Shown here: in pieces, positions 57,950 through 64,000 of the stretch | Layout of the letters: every line of letters starts with the position of its first letter | Numbering within the stretch: the stretch's first letter is position 1 | Assembly: GCF_005796225.1 (NCBI RefSeq) | Contig: NZ_VAHO01000009.1 | Coordinates: 62,001-126,000 of the forward strand | DNA: 64,000 bases | Origin: Pseudarthrobacter sp. NamE5 | GTDB lineage: Bacteria; Actinomycetota; Actinomycetes; Actinomycetales; Micrococcaceae | Direction of reading: 5' to 3' | Notes under the pieces: generated by a model | Seen by the model: only the letters and a program-made list of their open reading frames with translations | The model's database searches: none | What the model was told of the DNA's origin: nothing | Program-made: the position numbers and the translations under genes

Positions 57950-59701
57950 CTACTCGTTTGGGTTCGGGGACCGCACGTCCTTGTCGCCAATGTCCGCGGC
58001 ACCCAGGACGTCGGCGGCAGGGCCGTGTGCCGCCGGGTGCATGCGCACGCTTAGCTCCGGGTGGTGCAGGTCCAGGGCGGGACGCTCGGAGCGGATGCGG
58101 GGCAGGGAGGTGAAGTTGTGCCGCGGCGGCGGGCAGGACGTGGCCCACTCAAGCGAGGCGCCGAAGCCCCACGGATCGTCCACGGTCACCTTCTTGCCCT
58201 TCCGCCACGTGATGTACACGTTCCACCAGAACGGGATCAGCGAGGCGCCCAGGAGGAATGAGCCGATGGTGGAGAACTGGTTCATCGCCGTGAAGTTGTC
58301 CTCCGGCATGTAGTCGGCGTACCGGCGGGGCATGCCCAAAACACCCAGCCAGTGCTGGATCAGGAATGTGGCGTGGAATCCCACAAAGAGCATCCAGAAC
58401 TGAATTTTGCCCAGGCGCTCATTGAGCATGGTTCCCGTGAACTTGGGCCACCAGAAGTAGAAGCCGGCGAACATCGCGAACACCACGGTGCCGAACACCA
58501 CATAGTGGAAGTGCGCCACCACGAAGTAGGAGTCAGAGACATGGAAGTCAAGCGGCGGCGAGGCCAGGATGATGCCCGTAAGCCCGCCGAAAAGGAACGT
58601 CGCCAGGAAGCCAATGCTCCACAGCATCGGCGTCTCAAAAGTGAGCGAGCCGCGCCACATGGTCCCGATCCAGTTGAAGAACTTCACGCCTGTAGGCACC
58701 GCAATGAGCATGGTCATGAAAGCGAAGAAGGGCAGGAACACCGCCCCGGTGACGTACATGTGGTGGGCCCAGACCGTCACGGAGAGGGCGCCGATGGCGA
58801 TCGTTGCGTACACGATGCCCTTGTAGCCGAACAGCGGTTTACGGCTGAACACCGGGAAGATCTCGGACACGATGCCGAAGAACGGCAGCGCGATGATGTA
58901 CACCTCGGGGTGGCCGAAGAACCAGAACAGGTGCTGCCAGAGGATAGCACCGCCGTGGGCAGGATCGAAGATGTGCGCCCCGAAGCGCCGGTCGGCACCC
59001 AGCGCGAACAGTGCCGCCGCCAGCGGCGGGAAGGCCATCAGGACCAGGATGCCGGTGATCAGCGTGTTCCACGTGAAGATGGGCATCCGCCACATGGTGA
59101 GCCCGGGCGCCCGCATGCAGATGATGGTGGTGATGAAGTTGACCGATCCCAAAATCGTTCCGAAGCCGGACAGCGCCAGCCCGAACACCCACAGGTCGCC
59201 GCCGATGCCTGGGCTGAAGGTGGTGTTCGACAACGGTGTGTAGGCGAACCAGCCAAAGGATGCAGCACCCTGGGGGGTGATGAAACCCGCCGTGGCGATG
59301 GTGGAGCCGAAGAGGAAGAACCAGAAGGCCAGGGCGTTCAGCCGCGGGAAGGCAACGTCAGGTGCACCGATCTGCAGGGGCATGATCACGTTTGCGAACC
59401 CGGCGAACAGCGGGGTGGCGAACATCAGCAGCATCACGGTGCCGTGCATGGTGAACAGCTGGTTGTACTGCTCCTTGGTCTGCAGGAGCTGCATGCCGGG
59501 CTGGAACAGCTCTGCGCGGATCAGCAGCGCCATGACGCCGGCCAGGGAGAAGAAGACGAAGGACGAGATCAGGTACATGTACCCGATGGTCTTGTGGTCG
59601 GTGGAGGTGATCCAGCTGACCACTATGCTGCCCTTGGGACGTTTTACGGTCGAAGGCGCGGCCGTATCGGACGTAATGCCGGTGTTCTGCGTGGTGGTCA
59701 T
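57950..59701 (-). CDS. ctaD: Cytochrome c oxidase subunit I (aa3 type)
   Basis: 583 residues with 12 membrane helices. Haem-copper oxidase motifs: [11 protein letters not shown] with the low-spin haem His, the [22 protein letters not shown] helix with the Cu-B His and cross-linked Tyr, HHMYVTGA with the other Cu-B histidines, and [11 protein letters not shown] with the haem ligands. It is the terminal oxidase core that reduces oxygen and pumps protons. The start overlaps the ctaC stop (TAATG). Confidence 0.95.
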   Translation of the reverse strand: MTTTQNTGITSDTAAPSTVKRPKGSIVVSWITSTDHKTIGYMYLISSFVFFSLAGVMALLIRAELFQPGMQLLQTKEQYNQLFTMHGTVMLLMFATPLFAGFANVIMPLQIGAPDVAFPRLNALAFWFFLFGSTIATAGFITPQGAASFGWFAYTPLSNTTFSPGIGGDLWVFGLALSGFGTILGSVNFITTIICMRAPGLTMWRMPIFTWNTLITGILVLMAFPPLAAALFALGADRRFGAHIFDPAHGGAILWQHLFWFFGHPEVYIIALPFFGIVSEIFPVFSRKPLFGYKGIVYATIAIGALSVTVWAHHMYVTGAVFLPFFAFMTMLIAVPTGVKFFNWIGTMWRGSLTFETPMLWSIGFLATFLFGGLTGIILASPPLDFHVSDSYFVVAHFHYVVFGTVVFAMFAGFYFWWPKFTGTMLNERLGKIQFWMLFVGFHATFLIQHWLGVLGMPRRYADYMPEDNFTAMNQFSTIGSFLLGASLIPFWWNVYITWRKGKKVTVDDPWGFGASLEWATSCPPPRHNFTSLPRIRSERPALDLHHPELSVRMHPAAHGPAADVLGAADIGDKDVRSPNPNE

Positions 59702-60588
59702 TACGGTGCCGTCCTTTCCTGTGCCGGCTCCAGGAACGGGCGTGCAGGGTTCTTGTCATACTGGTCGCCCAGGATGCCTGTGTTGCCGCGGGCCCGAAGG
59801 TCTGCAATGTGGTTGTCGTATTCCTGCTGGGTTACCACGCGGACGTTGAAGAGCATCTCCGAATGGTATTCGCCGCACAGCTCCGCACACTTGCCAGTGA
59901 AGGTGCCGGTGCGGTTCGGGGTGATGTTGATGTAGCGGTTGTATTGGTTTTCCCCGGGGTACATGTCGCGTTTCTGCATGAACTCCACCACCCAGAAAGA
60001 GTGCTGGACGTCGCGGGAGTTCAGCTGCAGTTCCACCGTCCTTCCCACGGGCAGGTACAGGGTGGGCAGCCGGTCCGGCGCGCCAAAATTGCCGTCCAGG
60101 TGTGCCTGCACGCCGGGGTCCTCATGGACGTCTTCCTTGACATAGTTGAAGTCCCAGGACCACTGCTTGCCCCGTACGTCAATGACGACGTCCGGGTCGG
60201 GATCCCGGGCGTCAATGGCCCTTTGGTCCCGGTCAGTGAAGATGAAGAGGACTCCCACGATCATCAGCGGTACGGAAAGGTAGAAGACCTCCAGCGGCAG
60301 GTTGTAGCTCATCTGCGCCGGGAAACCGACAGTGTCCTTCCGGCGGCGGTAGGCCACGATCACCCAGATCATGAGCCCCCACGTGATGATGCCGATGATG
60401 ACCGCTGCGATCCAGGAGTTGACCCACAGGTCCGTGATCAGGGGGGTGTGGTCGGTGGTGTCCCGCTCGCCGGGGAGCCAGCCGCGCTGCACCTCTGCGC
60501 TGCAGGATGTTGTGGCCAGTAAGAGGCCGAGGGCGGCGAACGCGGTTGCCCGCCGCCGCCATCTTGGATCGCGTCGAACTGTGGCCAC
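59701..60588 (-). CDS. ctaC: Cytochrome c oxidase subunit II
   Basis: 295 residues. A lipoprotein-type signal with LLATTSC, two membrane helices, then the cupredoxin domain with the Cu-A motif [12 protein letters not shown]. The upstream His and the KQWSWDF aromatic region for electron entry are present. It accepts electrons from the bc1-linked cytochrome and passes them to subunit I. First gene of the ctaC-ctaD unit; subunits III and IV are not in the window. Confidence 0.94.
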   Translation of the reverse strand: MATVRRDPRWRRRATAFAALGLLLATTSCSAEVQRGWLPGERDTTDHTPLITDLWVNSWIAAVIIGIITWGLMIWVIVAYRRRKDTVGFPAQMSYNLPLEVFYLSVPLMIVGVLFIFTDRDQRAIDARDPDPDVVIDVRGKQWSWDFNYVKEDVHEDPGVQAHLDGNFGAPDRLPTLYLPVGRTVELQLNSRDVQHSFWVVEFMQKRDMYPGENQYNRYINITPNRTGTFTGKCAELCGEYHSEMLFNVRVVTQQEYDNHIADLRARGNTGILGDQYDKNPARPFLEPAQERTAP

Positions 60589-60732
60589 CTAAAAACCCCT
60601 CCGGTACGTTCCAGAGGCCCTCTGCATGAGCCCGCACCTCCGCCGTTGAGCGGGAGGCTTGTCCTGCCACCCTAGCGCGGGCAGGATTCTGACGGAAGGG
60701 GACATGCTGCAACAGCAGAAGCTGCAGCTCAC

Positions 60733-60754
60733 ATGACTTGGAGCAACAAGTCAT
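60733..60754 (+). promoter_or_regulatory. Inverted repeat upstream of the amidase gene
   Basis: ATGACTTG (60733-60740) and CAAGTCAT (60747-60754) form a perfect 8-bp dyad with a 6-base spacer, ending 5 bases before the ribosome site. It may be an operator or an attenuating hairpin. Confidence 0.45.
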
Positions 60755-60773
60755 CCTTGGAAAGGACAGCACG

Positions 60774-61592
60774 ATGCGCGTGGCGGTAGGCCAGTTCAGT
60801 GCAGGCACAAATACCCATGAAAATACGACGGCGCTGGGCCGGATGGTGGAGGCAGCGGCGGCTGCGGGGGCGGAACTGGTGGTCCTTCCCGAGTCCAGCC
60901 TGTACGGAACCAGCGAGGGGGCCGGGGCGGTTGCCGCCGTGGCGGAGGACCTGGACGGCCCGTTCGTGAACGCCGTCGCCGGCTTCGCCGACAGGCATGG
61001 AATCGCTGTGGTGGTGGGGACGTATGAGAGGAACCCGGACGGTCTGCCGCACAACACCCTTGTGGCGCTGGACAGCAGCGGGGACATCTTGGGCACTTAC
61101 CGCAAGGTCCACCTCTACGATGCCTTCGGCTACCGGGAAAGCGAAGGAATAGCTCCCGGCAACCCGGGGGAGCCGTTGGTGTTCAGCCTGGGCGGCTTCG
61201 GCTTCGGCGCGTTCACCTGCTATGACCTGCGGTTCCCTGAAAGTGCCCGTGCAGCCATCGACGCCGGAACCGACGTCCTGCTGGTTCCGGCCATGTGGAT
61301 CCGCGGCCCGGGCAAGGAGGACCACTGGAGCACGCTGCTCAAGGCGAGGGCCATCGAGAACACCGCCTACGTTCTGGCTGCCAACCAGACCGGGCCGCTG
61401 GCCACCGGGTACTCCATGGCCGTTGACCCTGCCGGAGTTGTCGTGGCCAATGCCGGAGAGGAGGCGGGACTCATCGTGGCGGACCTGGACCGGGACCGGC
61501 TCAACCGCGTGCGCAGGCAGGTGCCGGTACTGGACAACCGCCGCTTCGCCGTCGTCCCCCAAGCCCCGGTCCGCTCAGCGGAGTCGGGGTGA
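60774..61592 (+). CDS. Carbon-nitrogen hydrolase (nitrilase superfamily amidase)
   Basis: 272 residues from ATG 60774, with GGAAAGGA upstream. The catalytic Glu-Lys-Cys triad is E40 (LPESS), K111 (YRKVHLYD) and C149 (FTCYDLRFPE). Length and layout fit omega-amidase or deaminated-glutathione amidase-like enzymes of the superfamily. The substrate is not fixed. The gene stands alone behind the dyad at 60733-60754. Confidence 0.88.
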   Translation: MRVAVGQFSAGTNTHENTTALGRMVEAAAAAGAELVVLPESSLYGTSEGAGAVAAVAEDLDGPFVNAVAGFADRHGIAVVVGTYERNPDGLPHNTLVALDSSGDILGTYRKVHLYDAFGYRESEGIAPGNPGEPLVFSLGGFGFGAFTCYDLRFPESARAAIDAGTDVLLVPAMWIRGPGKEDHWSTLLKARAIENTAYVLAANQTGPLATGYSMAVDPAGVVVANAGEEAGLIVADLDRDRLNRVRRQVPVLDNRRFAVVPQAPVRSAESG

Positions 61593-61812
61593 AAAGCCCG
61601 GGTACGTCTCCTCCAGTTGACCCGCTTTCCTGGCGGATTAGGTATCTCCCCTTCCCCGTACCCTCCAGGAAGCCCCGTAGTCAGGGGGCGGGCCGCAGGG
61701 TACGGCACCCGTATTCGGGAGTAGGGTTAAAAGAGCGATGAGGGTTAGACGGTTCCGGTCGCGTCGCCCTTCAGAGCAAAGTACGGGGCACCAAAGAAGG
61801 AACGGGGCCTTG

Positions 61813-62550
61813 ATGGCCAAAGAACATTCCAGGGAAACAGGCACGGAGGGCCTCAACGAGCTTGTCCTCACCAGCTCCCACGTGGAGGAATTCCTCCAGG
61901 AACTTGCAGTCCTCGCTGCGGATCAACTGTTCCTGCCGGGACACGACGTTTCGTGCTCGGTGACGCTGGTCAGGCACAAGAGGCCGGCCACGGTGGCCAG
62001 CAGTGATGCCCGTGCCAGGGCCATGGACGAGGTTCAGTATCACTTCAATGAAGGGCCTTGCCTGACTGCCCTGGGGGAAGAAGCAACGGTGTACGTACCG
62101 GACCTGGAGAGTGAGCAGCGGTGGCGGGATTACCTCCACGCCGTGGACAAGCGCGAACTCCGGTCCGTCCTGGCCGTTCCGTTCCAAGCCGAGGGCGGGG
62201 CCAAGGCTGCACTTAACCTGTACTCCGACCAACCGGACGGTTTCCCGCCTGAATTCATCGAAAAGGCAGAACAGTTCGCGTGGCAGGCCAGCCGGTCCCT
62301 GCGGTTGGCGCTGCGGATAGCCCAGCTGACGGACAGCCGGAACGACCTCAGTGCGGCAATGGAATCCCGCACCATCATCGACCTCGCTGCCGGTGCCATC
62401 ATGGGGCAAAACCACTGCAGCCAGGAAACGGCTATGACCATCCTGAAGAGGGCCTCGAGCAGCCGCAACCTCAAACTCCGCGAGGTGGCCGCGACTGTGG
62501 TGGCTTCAGTCAGCCAAGACGCCTCAGTCAGCACGCACTTCGACGCGTGA
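61813..62550 (+). CDS. GAF and ANTAR domain RNA-binding regulator
   Basis: 245 residues from ATG 61813; a start at 61738 would add a basic segment without similarity. The GAF domain (about 30-165) carries HDVSCSVTLVRHKRPATVASSD, FNEGPCL and RSVLAVPF. The ANTAR domain (about 175-235) carries MESRTIIDLAAGAIMGQNHCSQETAMTIL. It senses an unknown signal and acts on RNA antiterminators. Followed by a perfect hairpin terminator. Confidence 0.87.
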   Translation: MAKEHSRETGTEGLNELVLTSSHVEEFLQELAVLAADQLFLPGHDVSCSVTLVRHKRPATVASSDARARAMDEVQYHFNEGPCLTALGEEATVYVPDLESEQRWRDYLHAVDKRELRSVLAVPFQAEGGAKAALNLYSDQPDGFPPEFIEKAEQFAWQASRSLRLALRIAQLTDSRNDLSAAMESRTIIDLAAGAIMGQNHCSQETAMTILKRASSSRNLKLREVAATVVASVSQDASVSTHFDA

Positions 62551-62552
62551 TG

Positions 62553-62580
62553 AACGACGGCGGCCCCACCCGCCGTCGTT
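62553..62580. terminator. Terminator hairpin after the GAF-ANTAR gene
   Basis: AACGACGGCGG (62553-62563, one-base uncertainty) pairs perfectly with CCGCCGTCGTT (62570-62580) across a six-base loop, followed by CTTTCC. Confidence 0.75.
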
Positions 62581-62623
62581 CTTTCCGCTGCTGAGCCACG
62601 TGCTTTGGCTTGGGCCGGGCTAC

Positions 62624-62953
62624 CTACGCCGGCGGTCCGGAGTTACCCTTCTCCCGACTGTCACCAGTTGCCCCGTTAAGCTGGTCCCCATACGGCGCCA
62701 ACAGCGGCGGTTTGTCATCATTGAATGCCTCAGGACTCTCCTCAATCAGCTCGTTGGCGGCCATGGCCAGCAAGTCCCGCTGGCCCGCGGGCAAGGACAG
62801 GAGGCCTTCAAGGTAAGCCTGGACCTCATACTCGCCCGCGCAACCGCCGAGGCTGAAGTAGCGCAGCCAGAGCTCGGCCGCGGTGATGTCCGCCACGGCC
62901 AGTGCCTGAACCAGTCTGCTTCGCTGCTCCGGTTCTTGCGGATCGAAGCCCAC
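62624..62953 (-). CDS. Unknown helical protein of a four-gene cluster
   Basis: 109 residues, mostly predicted helix (RSRLVQALAVADITAAELWLRYFSLGG, LLAMAANELIEE), with an acidic C-terminal tail. No family recognised. It starts 6 bases after the stop of the small ANTAR gene and is the last gene of a cluster of four small genes on this strand. Confidence 0.7.
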   Translation of the reverse strand: MGFDPQEPEQRSRLVQALAVADITAAELWLRYFSLGGCAGEYEVQAYLEGLLSLPAGQRDLLAMAANELIEESPEAFNDDKPPLLAPYGDQLNGATGDSREKGNSGPPA

Positions 62954-62959
62954 GTCCTC

Positions 62960-63199
62960 CTACCTTTCAACAGGCGGCACCTTGGCGATCAGCTGTTGAC
63001 TGATCCGGACCAAGGCGGCGTCCCGGGCGTCTCTGACCAGTCGCTGCAGTGCCTGGTCCTGGCTCATCCCGTGGCGCTCCAGCAAAATCCCGCAGGCCCG
63101 GTTGACGGTGTCCCTGCTGGCCAGCGTGGCGTTGGGCTCTTCCGTCATCCGCTGTGGGGTTTCCTTACCTTGGATATGGGCCAGGAGCGTGGCCGCCAT
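62960..63199 (-). CDS. Small ANTAR domain protein
   Basis: 79 residues, or 62 if translation starts at ATG 63148. The whole domain is an ANTAR three-helix bundle: LASRDTVNRACGILLERHGMS followed by QALQRLVRDARDAALVRISQQL. No sensor domain is present, so activity must be set by expression or a partner. The 63199 start would overlap the upstream gene by 35 bases. It is the third ANTAR protein in the window. Confidence 0.72.
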   Translation of the reverse strand: MAATLLAHIQGKETPQRMTEEPNATLASRDTVNRACGILLERHGMSQDQALQRLVRDARDAALVRISQQLIAKVPPVER

Positions 63200-63467
63200 C
63201 CCGGCTCTGGTCCGGAACTTCCATCTGGAATCCGCACGCGCACCGCAGTACGCGGGTTGTCAGGTAAACCTTGAGTTCCTCCGGCAGGTTCTTTCCGGTA
63301 TACACGGCGGAAATGCTGAGTAAGTCAGCTCCGGCGGGGGTCATCGGCTGCCCGCAGTGCATGTAGTTCCCATCCAAAGCCAGATCGTCGGAACCGGTGC
63401 ACCGTCCGTTCGGCTTCCTGGCCGCCGGGCTGGCGCTTGCCGGCCGGCCGTAGTGGAGCGCCATCAC
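63165..63467 (-). CDS. Unknown protein with zinc-ribbon-like cysteines
   Basis: 100 residues from GTG 63467 (ATG 63464 is the alternative). Cysteines occur as MHCGQPM and LRCACGFQMEV, a pattern that fits a small zinc ribbon. The middle contains AGADLLSISAVYTGKNLPEELKVYL. Family not recognised. Its start overlaps the stop of the upstream gene by 4 bases (GTGA), so the two are coupled. Confidence 0.65.
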   Translation of the reverse strand: MMALHYGRPASASPAARKPNGRCTGSDDLALDGNYMHCGQPMTPAGADLLSISAVYTGKNLPEELKVYLTTRVLRCACGFQMEVPDQSRDGGHAPGPYPR

Positions 63468-63721
63468 GCGACGGCAGGGTAGCTGCAGAGGATGTAGTTG
63501 GCAGCCGCGGGGCCGGTCATCCTCAGCTTGCTGTCCGCCAGGTCGATGCCGCAGCGGTGCATGCCTGCACGGAACGCCTGGTCTGACTTCGGGTTTAGCC
63601 CGTGAAGTTCGGCCCAGCTGACGTACAGGCCGTAGAGGCAGTCTGGCCCCAAAGCTGCGTCGCTGGTGGGATCAAAAACTGTTGCTTGCTTCAAAAACTG
63701 CTGGAAGTGCGAGGTTGCCAT
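63464..63721 (-). CDS. Unknown small protein, first of the four-gene cluster
   Basis: 85 residues from ATG 63721 (94 from 63748). Helical, with FDPTSDAALGPDCLYGLYVSWAELHGLN and FRAGMHRCGIDLADSKLRM, a layout faintly like the winged-helix tail of phage primases (D5-type) or a DNA-binding adaptor. No firm family. It heads the cluster that includes the small ANTAR gene, which hints at a regulatory unit. Confidence 0.62.
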   Translation of the reverse strand: MATSHFQQFLKQATVFDPTSDAALGPDCLYGLYVSWAELHGLNPKSDQAFRAGMHRCGIDLADSKLRMTGPAAANYILCSYPAVA

Positions 63722-63952
63722 GATTGGCCCGTTCCGCTTCTGCATCATCTGCCGCCGTTTTACTACAGCAGCTGCTCCAGGGGCCTGTGCAGGGGGCCGG
63801 GGAGGTTGAAATGTGAATCCCGTTACATCTCCGAGGTTACCTGCCGGGTAGAGGGATGTACAGCGCGGCTGGTCCGGGCCGGGACCGCTGACCTAGCCCA
63901 GCAGCACGCTTTCGCAGCGCGTCATCAGGAGGAGAACTCTTCCCGAGATATG

Positions 63953-63966
63953 GTAAGCGTGCTTAT
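63953..63966 (+). promoter_or_regulatory. Palindromic promoter motif at the right edge
   Basis: GTAAGCGTGCTTAT continues into TATGAT, a -10 hexamer, on the plus strand. By analogy with the other copies it should drive a gene starting about 65 bases to the right, beyond the window. Confidence 0.5.
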
Positions 63967-64000
63967 GATGTTCCCCTTTAGACGGTATGCAGAGCCCGTC

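Overview
The window is high-GC actinobacterial chromosome. Gene content (PaaR-type phenylacetate genes, DUF6480, DUF6153 and CHRD/class F sortase proteins, ANTAR regulators, cytochrome aa3 subunits, NnrD), strong AGGAGG-type ribosome sites and several apparently leaderless starts point to the Micrococcaceae, most likely Arthrobacter or Pseudarthrobacter. The species cannot be fixed from the sequence alone. I saw no tRNA, rRNA, prophage, insertion sequence or CRISPR array.

Layout. 1-10 kb: a CPBP protease, a three-gene Mn/Fe-type metal ABC importer, a NirB-like flavoprotein fused to a Rieske domain with a small coupled partner, an AnsP-like permease, an orphan AbiEi/DUF559 protein and a DinB2-like polymerase. 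10-25.5 kb: CsbD and SRPBCC stress-type genes; phenylacetate catabolism in three blocks (thiolase/hydratase/dehydrogenase; paaZ; paaI-paaK-paaR), each carrying a PaaR-like operator; between them GNAT, tyrosine phosphatase, a large secreted S1 protease, VOC and HtrA proteins. 25.5-31 kb: pta and ackA (acetyl-CoA/acetate), then an SQR-like flavoprotein and a DUF2945 protein. 31-34.3 kb: an intramembrane M50 protease with a PqqD-like N-terminal domain, beside a secreted-type internally duplicated protein; this is my best candidate for an undescribed system. 34.6-44 kb: oligopeptidase B, a proline-rich small protein, Hsp20, NnrD, histidine phosphatase, PhoD, an LCP protein and a low-molecular-weight phosphatase, followed by a mirrored array of 32-bp repeats. 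44-48 kb: a copper block (DUF305, DUF6153, CopB-type ATPase, HMA chaperone) under a CsoR-like operator. 48-54 kb: PAS-ANTAR, a lipoprotein, a frameshifted class F sortase with a CHRD protein, NhaA, GlsB and a small unknown. 54-60.6 kb: an aldehyde/alcohol dehydrogenase operon, DUF2243, manganese catalase and ctaC-ctaD. 60.7-64 kb: a nitrilase-family amidase, GAF-ANTAR and a four-gene cluster of small proteins with a third ANTAR protein.

Two regulatory themes link distant genes. (1) PaaR-like operators at four places tie the beta-oxidation-type genes at 10.9-13.8 kb to paaZ and paaIK. (2) A palindrome close to GTAAGCATGCTTAC, whose right half runs into a -10-like hexamer, lies 64-68 bases before the starts of the SRPBCC gene (shared with csbD), the duplicated-protein/M50 operon, glsB and manganese catalase, and again at the right edge. 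With HtrA, Hsp20, CsbD, GlsB, catalase and a Mn-type importer present, the window reads as rich in envelope and oxidative/desiccation stress functions.
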